In this document: in pieces, positions 36,609 to 45,594 of the stretch
Layout: each line of letters starts with the position of its first letter
Numbering within the stretch: position 1 is the first letter of the stretch
From: Phyllobacterium lublinensis
GTDB lineage: Bacteria > Pseudomonadota > Alphaproteobacteria > Rhizobiales > Rhizobiaceae
Direction: 5' to 3'
Assembly (NCBI RefSeq): GCF_020164435.1
Contig: NZ_JAIUDQ010000017.1
Span: 1-64,000, forward strand
DNA length: 64,000 nucleotides
The notes under the pieces: model-generated
The model's input: only the letters and a program-made list of their open reading frames with translations
Told to the model about the DNA's origin: nothing
The model's database searches: none
Program-made: the position numbers and the translations under genes

Positions 36609-37526
36609 TCAGTAGTCCCAGAATATCGGGACCCAACGAAAGGTTTCGCCGTCGGCGGCAACGTGTCCGATGGATGGAAACGGCAGGTGCGTGGCCACCA
36701 GCAGTCCGCCGCTCGCCGCCACCTCCTGCAAAAGACGAACCCTGACGCGGGCCGCTTCCTCGGGATCGTGTTCAAAACCGTTGAACCAGTCGGGGTGCTC
36801 GAACCCGACCGCGAATACGGCATCGCCGGCGAACATCAGCCGATCGGTACCGGACGCAAGGCGCACCACGCTGTGTCCTGGTGTATGGCCGCCCGTGCGG
36901 GTGACGACGACGCCCGGCGCAACCTCGTACTCTTCCTCGAACGTCCGCAGATAGCTGCGGTAATCTTCAGCGAACCGCTTGGCTGCCGCACGGAGCGCAT
37001 CCGGGAATCCGTCCGGCATGACTACGTGGGAGAAATCGGGATGTGTCCAGAACTTGACCTCGGCGTCCGCCACGTGGATTCGCAGGTCTGGACGCAGTTG
37101 GTCCTTGATTCCGCCGACGAGGAACATGCCGATGTGATCCATATGCATGTGGGTAAGCACCACGTCGGTCACGGAACCAAGATCGATGCCGGCAGCCTCC
37201 AGTCGATGGGCTAGTTGCCCGGCCTTCGGCAAATTCAAGTTCGGATCGTCACCCAGCCCGGCATCGATGAGGATGGTCCGGCCGCCGCTGCGCACGACGA
37301 CAACGTTCAGTCCCCAATCGAGATTGTCCGCCGGCAGGAAGTTGTAGGCCGACCAGGCTGCCCGCTCGGCCGGGTCAGCGTTGTGCCCCAACATCTTGCT
37401 CGGCAACCCCAGAACCCCGTCGCTGATGACCATTACGTCGATGTCGCCGATCTTCAGCGCGTAGCGCGATGGAACCAGCTCGTCAGGCCCCGGTCTGCCG
37501 TGGTTTAAAGTGTTGTCCAAGCTCAT
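36609..37526 (-). CDS. MBL-fold metallo-hydrolase
   Basis: A 305-residue metallo-beta-lactamase-fold hydrolase. The zinc signature HxHxDH is THMHMDHIG; further ligands are the histidine in RTGGHTPGH and the aspartate in MFAGDAVF. The group includes lactonases that act on N-acyl homoserine lactones, but sequence alone does not decide between these and other ester hydrolases. No signal peptide. It converges with the cyclase gene 61 bases away. Confidence 0.9.
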   Translation of the reverse strand: MSLDNTLNHGRPGPDELVPSRYALKIGDIDVMVISDGVLGLPSKMLGHNADPAERAAWSAYNFLPADNLDWGLNVVVVRSGGRTILIDAGLGDDPNLNLPKAGQLAHRLEAAGIDLGSVTDVVLTHMHMDHIGMFLVGGIKDQLRPDLRIHVADAEVKFWTHPDFSHVVMPDGFPDALRAAAKRFAEDYRSYLRTFEEEYEVAPGVVVTRTGGHTPGHSVVRLASGTDRLMFAGDAVFAVGFEHPDWFNGFEHDPEEAARVRVRLLQEVAASGGLLVATHLPFPSIGHVAADGETFRWVPIFWDY

Positions 37527-37632
37527 GTTAACCTCCTGCTGAAATACGTTCGCGATCGTATTAAGATCTCCCGTTTACGACTGAGATGGAATCACCCTGT
37601 GGTATAGGCTGCTTACATCCCACGCATAGTGA

Positions 37633-38010
37633 CTAGAACGATTTGGGCATTGGACCTCTGGGGACACGTGACCACGATCGAATGAGCGGAACACACTGAA
37701 ACACGTCGCATGACGCATCCTTTGCAAGAACGGCTTTCTTTTGGGGTAGCAGCGGAGCCGGGCAAGCCATGGGGCTGCCGACATAGACATCGAAAATTTT
37801 CATTTGCTGCACGTTCTTTGACGAACGTTGCAAAACGGCGCGGCCATCGCGACTGAGCGCCTCCGTTATCTGTGAGCAGGTCATGCGTTCGAGATCATAG
37901 CGTTCGATCGCGCTTGCTGATCCTGCCAGAGAAATCAGCGTCACTGACGCGATGGCAATACTTCTCACCGCCGATGCCAGAGCTCTAGCGAGCATTTGCC
38001 CAACCATCAA
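37633..38010 (-). CDS. Small secreted cysteine-containing protein
   Basis: A 125-residue protein with a signal peptide (cleavage near residue 34, GSASAIE). The mature part has the pattern MTCSQITEALSRDGRAVLQ, then FDVYVGSPMACP and ASCDVFQC, that is four cysteines spaced as in a family of periplasmic proteins common in rhizobia. Function unknown. The start could be either of the first two Met codons. Confidence 0.7.
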   Translation of the reverse strand: MMVGQMLARALASAVRSIAIASVTLISLAGSASAIERYDLERMTCSQITEALSRDGRAVLQRSSKNVQQMKIFDVYVGSPMACPAPLLPQKKAVLAKDASCDVFQCVPLIRSWSRVPRGPMPKSF

Positions 38011-38407
38011 AACCTTCCTCCGTCAGATGCGCCATCGAGTTCATACGAGCGTCGCAAGCTTCGCAGGATGATGATTTCTATCGGTTTGCTTATCGCGACC
38101 GCGTCTACTGCGCACGTAAACTCCTGATTTACTGCGCCGTTTTTAACTCGAGCGAAACGCACTTTTAAGATAGACGGCCGACTACTAAAGATTGGCTTTC
38201 TTAGTCCAGATTGCGGACACCCCGGTCGTTTTGTGTGGCTCCAGCAAAACTAGCCGCAAGCACACCTCAGCATCCTTGTAGCGTAGCCTATTCTCTTTAT
38301 GTGATCGGCCTGCACCATCGGATAGTTATCGCTCCCATAGAGCCTTCGATAATGGGTGGGTGCGCGGGTAGGATTGCCCGTGGTCCCGACTTTAGGAGCA
38401 TCAGGTC
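38011..38407. other. Divergent intergenic region
   Basis: 397 bases between the small secreted protein gene and the secreted isochorismatase-like gene. I see no gene, RNA or clear operator. CTTTAGGAGCATCAGGTC just before 38408 contains the AGGAG ribosome site of the next gene. Confidence 0.4.
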
Positions 38408-39175
38408 ATGTCGATACCATTCCAAAGAATAATACTCGCAATCATCGGCGCTTTGTCGATCAGTATTGCTTCACCCGGGCCGAATGCCGTCGCTCAGACC
38501 GCACAGGCCAAAACCTCAACGAGCGTCTTGCCAACCGGGGGTGGAGCAGCACTGCTCGATCCGTCCGATACGATAATTTTGCTGCTGGATCACCAGGCTG
38601 GTCTGTTTCAAACCGTCAAGGACATTAGCGTGTCCGAACTTCGATCCAACACTGTGATGCTTGCGAAGCTCGCCACGTTGATGAACATTCCTGTCATCAC
38701 AACAGCGTCGGAGCCGAACGGTACAAACGGACCGCTTATGCCTGAAATCCATCAAAACGCCCCGCACGCCGTTTATGTGCCTCGCAATGGCGAAGTGAAC
38801 GCCTGGGATAACGAAGACTTCGTGAAGACAGTGGAAGCGACTGGTCGCAAGACGTTAATCATGGCCGGTGTGTGGACAAGTGTATGCGTGATGTTTCCTG
38901 CGCTGGACGCAAAACTGGCGGGATATAAGGTGTACGCTGTCATGGACGCTTCAGGCGATGTGAGCGAGATGGCAAACCGAACCACACTTGCACGCCTGGT
39001 TCAGGGTGGGGTCATTCCAACAACGACCAATGCCGTACTCTCGGAAGTTCACCGCACCTGGAACCGTCCGGAAGCAGCAGAGATTGCCAAGCTCTATTCT
39101 CTCGTATCACCCAATTATGCAGCTGTTAGCGAGAGCTACTACAAGGCTCAAGAGGTCGCCAAGCGAACCGATTGA
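38408..39175 (+). CDS. Exported isochorismatase-family hydrolase
   Basis: A 255-residue cysteine hydrolase of the isochorismatase superfamily. The catalytic Asp is in LLLDHQAG and the nucleophilic Cys in AGVWTSVCVMFPALDA; the intervening Lys position is in the FVKTVEATGRKTLI region. Unusually the protein starts with a signal peptide (about residues 1-31, ending AVAQT), so the enzyme should act in the periplasm. Cytoplasmic relatives hydrolyse isochorismate, nicotinamide or similar amides; its true substrate is unknown. Confidence 0.88.
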   Translation: MSIPFQRIILAIIGALSISIASPGPNAVAQTAQAKTSTSVLPTGGGAALLDPSDTIILLLDHQAGLFQTVKDISVSELRSNTVMLAKLATLMNIPVITTASEPNGTNGPLMPEIHQNAPHAVYVPRNGEVNAWDNEDFVKTVEATGRKTLIMAGVWTSVCVMFPALDAKLAGYKVYAVMDASGDVSEMANRTTLARLVQGGVIPTTTNAVLSEVHRTWNRPEAAEIAKLYSLVSPNYAAVSESYYKAQEVAKRTD

Positions 39176-39254
39176 CCCCAGGCGACTGACTGCAGCATTT
39201 TATCAGGCCTTCCGGGTGATGCACCTGCGAGGCCTGATCTGTATGGGGGGCGCC

Positions 39255-39899
39255 CTATTCCGCGAAGGGAGCGTCCATCACAAGATCGACAGCTGAAACA
39301 GCCGCATAGCCCTTGACGAAGCGGGTTCCGAAATCACGGGCAAAATTGTCGTAAGTTGTCTCGGGCCTGACCTCCGCAATATGGCAGAAACATTGCGACA
39401 TGCGGCGTTTCATCTGCAGGCGAGGAAACTCCTCAACAACCTTTGCGATCTCGTTCGGAGGTAGCAGATCATATTGCCAGCCTATCACATCGAGGCAGAT
39501 ACCGGCCGTGCAGAGCGCCACCTCGGCCTCCTTGTACAGCCCAATGGAGGCCGTCGAGTTAAGTGCGACACTGTCCCAGATCAGCTGTGCCTGGCGTTCG
39601 TCGAAGCCCGAGTCCCTCGCAAAGGTCCTGGCAATATCGGCGGCTTCTACTTCGAATCGCCTCGGCCCGTTGAAGCGCTCATTCAGCGTGATGTCGTGGA
39701 GCAGCGTACCGACGGCGACGACCTCGGCGTCATGTTCGATGGACTGAAGCTGTCCCAACCGAGCTGCAAAAAGCCAGGAGCGGACAACGTGGTTGAACAG
39801 ATATGGCTCACATCGTTCGCGGGCATATTCCAGTGCCTGGGTCACAATCGGCGTGTCAGGAACCGAAACCCCTGCAAGCGTTCGGCTGGCTGCGTTCAT
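39255..39899 (-). CDS. HD domain-containing protein
   Basis: A 214-residue HD-fold protein, expected to be a metal-dependent phosphohydrolase. The histidines are visible in LFNHVVRSW and the HD doublet in VGTLLHDITL. GGAG six bases upstream supports the ATG at 39899 (MNAASRTLAG) rather than the longer open frame. Similar single-domain HD proteins include cyanamide-hydratase-like enzymes. Substrate unknown. Confidence 0.85.
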   Translation of the reverse strand: MNAASRTLAGVSVPDTPIVTQALEYARERCEPYLFNHVVRSWLFAARLGQLQSIEHDAEVVAVGTLLHDITLNERFNGPRRFEVEAADIARTFARDSGFDERQAQLIWDSVALNSTASIGLYKEAEVALCTAGICLDVIGWQYDLLPPNEIAKVVEEFPRLQMKRRMSQCFCHIAEVRPETTYDNFARDFGTRFVKGYAAVSAVDLVMDAPFAE

Positions 39900-40089
39900 T
39901 TCCATCTCCAATTTTGCCGCGTGGTCAGTAGACAAACCGCATCGACCACACGTGCTTCCACAAGCAATGTGTGGTCGTTTCGACGCCTCAATGGGCCGGG
40001 TGCTCCAACAATTTCGCAAAGCGGCGATTGGATAAGTGTTACCTAGTGCAAGCGGCAAACAGGCATCCGAACTCCGCCCCCGTACGCAG

Positions 40090-40491
40090 TCACTCCACCG
40101 GCATGAGAGCCGGAGCGTCCTTGTTCTTCAGCAGCACGACGATAAACTTGGCAGGTTCGGTGGTGCTCGCATTGCGGCCGACCAGATGAATGTCGGAAGG
40201 ACCTTCGTAGAAAGTATCGCCCGGCGACAGGGTGACTTCCTTGTCTCCCTTGACCTGCATCACGATCGAGCCCTCCAGAACATAGACGAACGCATGCGCG
40301 TCATGCTTATGGATGGGGTCAGCACCTCCGGGCCCATACACGACCGAAATCATCAGTCCCTCCTTGCCGGGATAGTCGGGAAGCTCCTTGCTCATAAGCG
40401 ATGTGACGGTCACAGCGTCGGCGGCAAGCGCCAAACTTCCAGGCAGGCAAACTGAAGCGGATATCAGTAGCGATAACAAAGCTGATTTCAT
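40090..40491 (-). CDS. Secreted cupin-domain protein
   Basis: A 133-residue cupin with an N-terminal signal peptide (1-23, ending LALAA). The cupin motif is seen as GGADPIHKHDAHAFVYVLEGSIVMQVKG and the second motif as LSPGDTFYEGPSDIHLVGRN, giving three histidines likely to hold a metal. It is probably periplasmic. The preceding gene on the same strand is the NmrA-like gene, 86 bases upstream. Confidence 0.85.
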   Translation of the reverse strand: MKSALLSLLISASVCLPGSLALAADAVTVTSLMSKELPDYPGKEGLMISVVYGPGGADPIHKHDAHAFVYVLEGSIVMQVKGDKEVTLSPGDTFYEGPSDIHLVGRNASTTEPAKFIVVLLKNKDAPALMPVE

Positions 40492-40577
40492 GGTCGTTAT
40501 CCCTTTGGTTGTTGATGGCATCTGTGCGGTACAATCCTGGGCAAAAGACCAGTGCCCAGGTTGCATGCCGCCTGGAC

Positions 40578-41333
40578 CTATTTCGGCTGCTGGGACGAAC
40601 GGAACCAGTCCTTGAGGCCGATCTTGCCGATCCGCGCACCCTCGCCGGGCACGATCGACTGATCGTTGAGTTCAGACCCGAAATACCGTGCATGAACATC
40701 CGCCTCGACGGTGCGCGGATCGTTGGCGGCGTTCAAATACCGGGCTATGATCTCGCTCATGGGAGCGCGTTCGGGACCCGCAATCTCGATCATGCCGTTA
40801 AGCGGCTTCCCGAGGGCGACATCCGCCATCGCATCAGCCACGTCGTCCGCGGCGATCGGCTGGAAAGCGGCCGGGGAAAGACGGGCGACGGTGCCGGTTG
40901 TTGCTTCATCGGCAATGCCCTTCAGGAACTCCATGAACTGGGTGGAATGGACGATCGTGTAGGGAATGGACGATTCCTTGATGAGCCTTTCCTGGGCAAG
41001 CTTGGCCTTGAAGTAGCCATTGTCGGGTAACCGCTCCGTTCCCACGATCGACAGGGCAATGTGGTGCTTTACACCCGCCTTGGCATCGGCGGCGAGCAAA
41101 TTGCGTCCGGCCGTCTCGAAGAATTCCAGCACGGCCTTGTCCTCCCACGAAGGAGCGTTTGCAAGGTCAATGACGACCTCTGCGCCGACCAGCGCTTCCG
41201 CGAGCCCTTCACCGGTGACGGTGTTGACACCGGTATTCGGCGATACCGCAAGAACCTCGTGGCCTTTTTCGCGTAGACGTGCGGCAGTCTTGGAGCCAAT
41301 AAGCCCAGTCCCGCCGATAATGACTATTTTCAT
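40578..41333 (-). CDS. NmrA-like / atypical SDR family NAD(P)-binding protein
   Basis: A 251-residue atypical short-chain reductase. The nucleotide-binding IIGGTGLIGSKTA motif is at the N-terminus; there is no classical YxxxK pair, in line with NmrA-type redox sensors and SDR a5-like proteins. The start at 41333 is chosen from the conserved N-terminus (MKIVIIGGTG). It is probably co-transcribed with the secreted cupin gene. Role unknown. Confidence 0.88.
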   Translation of the reverse strand: MKIVIIGGTGLIGSKTAARLREKGHEVLAVSPNTGVNTVTGEGLAEALVGAEVVIDLANAPSWEDKAVLEFFETAGRNLLAADAKAGVKHHIALSIVGTERLPDNGYFKAKLAQERLIKESSIPYTIVHSTQFMEFLKGIADEATTGTVARLSPAAFQPIAADDVADAMADVALGKPLNGMIEIAGPERAPMSEIIARYLNAANDPRTVEADVHARYFGSELNDQSIVPGEGARIGKIGLKDWFRSSQQPK

Positions 41334-41639
41334 AGCGAATCTCCCTCGTTGTGGCCCTCGGGCCAATGACTCGATCGCATCGAAAGATGACCGGGGAAAC
41401 AAATCCATTCTATCGTGCAGAAGGTGTAGGGCTCTAGTCGGCAGGTATAGCTGAATTGTCCTCAATGATAGGAGCGATACACAGGATGCACCGGCTGAGG
41501 TTCAGCCGCAGTACTTCACCCGGACGTTGGGCGGGCAGAGTAGCACTCATGCATTGTGCATGCTTCCATGATCTTCGTGTCCGTGCCGGGATAAACGCGC
41601 AGCGCGCCGCGCTATTGAGTCCAACCGGCTTGCGGGCAC
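41334..41639. other. Intergenic region without recognised features
   Basis: 306 bases between the NmrA-like gene and the DUF2971 gene, which are on the same strand. The region contains only short, non-family reading frames. The leader of the NmrA gene should lie in its left part. Confidence 0.35.
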
Positions 41640-42617
41640 TCAGCCCATAGCTGATCTTCGCCAGTGCAATCCCGAAATGACCACTTTCGAGTCAGGGTCG
41701 GCGATGTTCTTGGTTGCCAGCTTGGTCACGAGCGCTTCGCGTATCGGGCGGGGCCGTTGGGTCGGTCCGATAATGACGCGTTTGATCAATTCGGGCAGTT
41801 CAATCCCTGTCAGGTTGCTGGAAGGTTCGTTCTTCAGCGGCAGTGTGTAGAGGGTTTGGGGAATCGCGCCAAACGTGCGTTGCTGGGCAAACAGCCGTTT
41901 CGAAGGCCATAGTTGCGGATGCGTCAGTACCCGCCATTCGCGCTCGTCCTGCAAACCCGGAGACTTCCAGCAGATCGCCGCGAAAACGAGGGTAAGGAAC
42001 ACCATCTCGACCAGCGCCGCCTTGTTCAAATTCGACAGGAAGTCCCGGTTGGATGCTATTTGGTTTGCTACCAGTTTGAATTCGTCGTCGAGCTGGCTGT
42101 CTGTCCAGTAAGTCACCGGGACGGGATAGGCTTGGAGTGTCTCGGTCATTTGCACGAAGGGGGCGACATCGACGACCACGGCGACTGCAGCATCGTCGCG
42201 CTCGAACGCCCTCCACATCGACAGCCTTCCGGTCGCATCCTCTTTCGGATCATGCTCGGCAATGGAAAGCACGTAGGTGTGGTCAACTATCTTGGGCAGC
42301 CAGTTATGGTATTTGTCCACGCCTTGTTGCCAAATCCCGGGCAGGCACGTCTCTACAGTTTCGACCAGTGAATCCCGGCGTTCGGCATCCTCCAGCCACG
42401 CACGAACCTTGGCGATGCCGACCTCGACGTCGCGGTGGTCGTTCATGAGCTGCGTGTTTCTGAACCAGATTTCCTGGCTGTCGAGGATGTGGAAAAGATT
42501 CTCCGCCGTCGTGTAATGGACGAAGCGGGACTGGCTGCTTATTGCCGACCGTCGCTCGAATGCGTTCGGCATGAAAATGCTAAACGTTTTAATGACGACC
42601 GGATCCCATTCCTGCAT
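41640..42617 (-). CDS. DUF2971 family protein
   Basis: A 325-residue cytoplasmic protein of the DUF2971 family, recognised from the N-terminal VHYTTAENLFHILDSQEIWFRNTQLMNDHRDVEVG and the later LQDEREWRVLTH. Members are frequent in defence and mobile regions but have no known function. The start could be ATG 42617 or the internal ATG 42572. It is isolated, with no operon partners. Confidence 0.82.
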   Translation of the reverse strand: MQEWDPVVIKTFSIFMPNAFERRSAISSQSRFVHYTTAENLFHILDSQEIWFRNTQLMNDHRDVEVGIAKVRAWLEDAERRDSLVETVETCLPGIWQQGVDKYHNWLPKIVDHTYVLSIAEHDPKEDATGRLSMWRAFERDDAAVAVVVDVAPFVQMTETLQAYPVPVTYWTDSQLDDEFKLVANQIASNRDFLSNLNKAALVEMVFLTLVFAAICWKSPGLQDEREWRVLTHPQLWPSKRLFAQQRTFGAIPQTLYTLPLKNEPSSNLTGIELPELIKRVIIGPTQRPRPIREALVTKLATKNIADPDSKVVISGLHWRRSAMG

Positions 42618-42955
42618 GACACATTACCACGACTCGATTTTGATTGCGGCACTGTGCGACATACGCTGGTGATCATCAATGCCGGCATCCCCGCGATTTG
42701 ACATGATATGCAAGGCTTAGCAACCTTATTGTCGGCTTCTAACGATGCAGTCTTGAGGTTGCCGAAATGTCAGGTTCGAGCACTACGGTAACGAGGCCCT
42801 TCAGAGTCTGTCGCAAGTCGCGACACGACTCAGCAGACGTCTTGCAACTTTGAATGGTTGGGGACATGGTTGTGACTCAAGTCCCAAGGGAATTCCCGCG
42901 ACAGATATGCCTGCTGTCGTTCAACATCCTGTCCCAAATCACAAAGGTCCCCATC
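42618..42955. other. Divergent intergenic region
   Basis: 338 bases between DUF2971 and the Tat-exported M14 gene. No gene or clear palindrome is seen. The open frame continuing upstream of the next gene (from 42854) lacks a ribosome site. Confidence 0.35.
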
Positions 42956-44143
42956 ATGTCCGATAATCATAAAGAAGGCCTGGATCGCCGTGATTTCATC
43001 ATCGCATCTATTGCCACGGTCGGCGCGTCGGCTGCCCTTGCTGTCAACACCAGCACTGCAAACGCCCAGGATGCCAAAACTACCGATCCGACATCAGGAA
43101 CGGTCTACACCGGCGATACGATCCAAGGAAAAAAGGTTGTCAGCAGCCTTGACGTCAACGACCTTGAGTCCGGCAAAAAGCACCTTTTGTATTTTCAGGG
43201 CGTTGGGATGGCTACTGGACAGCACTGGTATGTGTCCGTGACGGTAGCCAAGGGAGCAAAGCCGGGCAAGCGCGGCGTGCTCACCAGCGGCGTACATGGC
43301 GACGAGATGAGTTCCATCCATACTGTTCAAACGGTGATGAACCAGCTCGATCCGGCGCAGATGTCGGGCACCGTTACGGCAGTCACGGACATCGCACGCC
43401 CGGCCCTTGAAAGCATGCAGCGTAGATGGCCCAACCAGGGCAGGGGCATTGATCTGGTCGATATGAATCGGGTATGGCCCGGGGACGAGAACGGCGTCGC
43501 CGCACCCATCCGACATGCCGGACTGCTGTTCAACCGGCTGCTACGGCCGAACGCCGACTTTGCGATCGATTTCCACACCGGAACGACCGGATTCGAGGTT
43601 GCCGCATTCAATATTGCCGAGATGGACGTGCCCGAGATCAAGGCCTTGGTGGATCTCTACCCCGTCGGCCAGATCTTCGATAACCCTACATATCCCAGCG
43701 TCCTTCATAATGCGTTCGTCGCCGCGGGCATCCCCTCCTTTTGCCCGGAAATCGGGGCTGCCCGCCACCTGGACCCGGAGATGATCTCGCTCTTCGTGGA
43801 AGGCACGATGAATGTACTCAAGCATCACGGCATCGTTCCCGGACCGATGGGACGGACAGGCAAGGACGTGACTGTCTTTGTCGGCAACAGCGCGTTTCCG
43901 ATCCTGGCTACGGAAGGCGGGCTCGTTGAGCATCTGGTCGAACTCAACGACAAGGTCGCAGCCGGCCAAAAAGTGGCGATCCAGCGTAATAGCTTCGGGG
44001 AAGTGGTTGCGGAATATACAAGTGGCGTCGATGGCGAAATATCCGGCCAGCGCAGCGACGCAATGGCGGAGCCTGGCAATCCGCTGGTATTCATCCTGTT
44101 CAAGAAGGCGGCGCCGGAGGGTGTCGAAGACTATCCTGAGTAG
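42956..44143 (+). CDS. Tat-exported succinylglutamate desuccinylase/aspartoacylase-family protein
   Basis: A 395-residue M14-type metallohydrolase of the AstE/AspA branch. A twin-arginine signal is visible: LDRRDFIIASIATVGASAALAV, residues about 9-31. The zinc ligands are H and E in SGVHGDEMSS and a later H in DFHTGT. ATG 42956 has AAAGG upstream. Enzymes of this fold remove acyl groups from amino acids or sit in transport clusters; Tat export means it folds with metal in the cytoplasm and acts in the periplasm. Substrate unknown. Confidence 0.85.
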   Translation: MSDNHKEGLDRRDFIIASIATVGASAALAVNTSTANAQDAKTTDPTSGTVYTGDTIQGKKVVSSLDVNDLESGKKHLLYFQGVGMATGQHWYVSVTVAKGAKPGKRGVLTSGVHGDEMSSIHTVQTVMNQLDPAQMSGTVTAVTDIARPALESMQRRWPNQGRGIDLVDMNRVWPGDENGVAAPIRHAGLLFNRLLRPNADFAIDFHTGTTGFEVAAFNIAEMDVPEIKALVDLYPVGQIFDNPTYPSVLHNAFVAAGIPSFCPEIGAARHLDPEMISLFVEGTMNVLKHHGIVPGPMGRTGKDVTVFVGNSAFPILATEGGLVEHLVELNDKVAAGQKVAIQRNSFGEVVAEYTSGVDGEISGQRSDAMAEPGNPLVFILFKKAAPEGVEDYPE

Positions 44144-44147
44144 TATC

Positions 44148-45494
44148 CTATAGCCAGCCGCCGGAGAACCCTGCGCGGCGCAATCCGGTCACGATGGGCT
44201 TGCAATTACGCATGATGTTCCAGAGCAAACCCGTGCGGTAGTTCTCGATCATCAACACCACAGGGCCTTGGTCGATGCCAAAGTGATAGGGACTGACCCA
44301 CCATCCCGTAGGATTGTCCGCGACAGCATGTGTCTGGTTGAACGACGGTTTGAAACCATAAAGGCGCTTCATGCCAAGATCCATCCGACCAAAATTGCGG
44401 ATTGTTGGAATGACGATCTCAGGTGCGAAAGGTAGTGAAGCTATGACGACCCAGGGTGCCACAGTTCCATCGTCCGGGCCGAAGGGCGCGCCGCGGGCGT
44501 TGTAGTCGAAGAATTCCCGGCGGACGCCATCAATTGTTTGGGTTCCCCAGCCGGGACCGTCGCACGCGGTGAAGCCCCAGCAATGCTCGCCATAACCCTT
44601 AAATTGCATCGGATTATGAATGGCATATTGTTGCTGGACATAAGTTGCGTGCCGGCTGTTCTCAAAATAGTCGCTACCATGCTGGCGCATGAACTCGTCC
44701 TGAATGCCGCGAAAGTCTATCCACATATGCGACAGCTGATGAGTAAACAGGGGCCCTGAATAGAGCAGCTCACGGCCGTAAATGTTTCTCCATTCGTATG
44801 AATCCGTGTAGGCGGTGAAGCTCTCGGGCGGCAAAGGATGGGTCGGTGAACCAAGACCGATGACATAAAGCAGCAGCCCCTCGTCGTAACCACGCCATCG
44901 ATAGGGGATGAAACCGCTTTCGGGACGCCAGCCATGCGTCAACGTCGCCCCGCCGTCCGTGGCCCAGTTCCAGTCTGCACGCTCGTATAGCGCCATTGCA
45001 TGCTGGCGGATTTCCACTTCGTCAGCGGTGTCACCATCAAAGTATGTTGCCGCAGTGAGCGCGCCGGCAAACAGGAAGGCCGAGTCTATCGTCGACAACT
45101 CGCACTGCCACACCCGCTGCCCCGTCTCGATATCCAGAAAATGATAGAAGAACCCTTTGTAGCCGGATGCGTCCAATCCCGGTCCTTGCGGAAGGGACAT
45201 CAGGTAATGCAAGCGCTTGCGGGTGATCTTTGCCGCGAATTCGCGGATGATGATACCGCGTTCGACAACGACTGGAATCGTCGCCAGTGCCATGCCAATG
45301 GCGGCGATGCTCGCCGGCGCGTTCGGTGCCGTCTTGTCGCGGACAAGGCCGTTGTCGGGGTTTGTACTATGGAGGTAGTAGAGCAGGGTAGTGAATTGCA
45401 GCCGTGCGAGATCCTCGTCTGTCGGCAAACGATTGTGTTCAATGTCAGTAGAAAGCAGTTCGCTCATGCTCGCCAACCGGTGGACAATCCACAT
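44148..45494 (-). CDS. Glucoamylase-family (COG5368) protein
   Basis: A 448-residue protein related to the glucoamylase-like domain, an (alpha/alpha)6 fold also found attached to cyclic beta-1,2-glucan synthases. Recognisable stretches include KGFFYHFLDIETGQRVWQCELSTIDSAFLFAGALTAATYF, WRGYDEGLLLYVIGLGSPTHPLPPESF and GFTACDGPGWGTQ. Either ATG 45494 or ATG 45467 may be the start. No signal peptide is seen. It is downstream of the phosphoketolase gene on the same strand, 100 bases away, so probably co-transcribed; it may release glucose or short glucans that feed the shunt (inference). Confidence 0.85.
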   Translation of the reverse strand: MWIVHRLASMSELLSTDIEHNRLPTDEDLARLQFTTLLYYLHSTNPDNGLVRDKTAPNAPASIAAIGMALATIPVVVERGIIIREFAAKITRKRLHYLMSLPQGPGLDASGYKGFFYHFLDIETGQRVWQCELSTIDSAFLFAGALTAATYFDGDTADEVEIRQHAMALYERADWNWATDGGATLTHGWRPESGFIPYRWRGYDEGLLLYVIGLGSPTHPLPPESFTAYTDSYEWRNIYGRELLYSGPLFTHQLSHMWIDFRGIQDEFMRQHGSDYFENSRHATYVQQQYAIHNPMQFKGYGEHCWGFTACDGPGWGTQTIDGVRREFFDYNARGAPFGPDDGTVAPWVVIASLPFAPEIVIPTIRNFGRMDLGMKRLYGFKPSFNQTHAVADNPTGWWVSPYHFGIDQGPVVLMIENYRTGLLWNIMRNCKPIVTGLRRAGFSGGWL

Positions 45495-45594
45495 TCTTCA
45501 TCCAGCGGCGTCTCGGAGCGAATTTTATCACCGAGTAACCACCGGGATCCGTTTGCCGGTAATGATATTTCGAATTGGATGGGCTGCAACCAGC

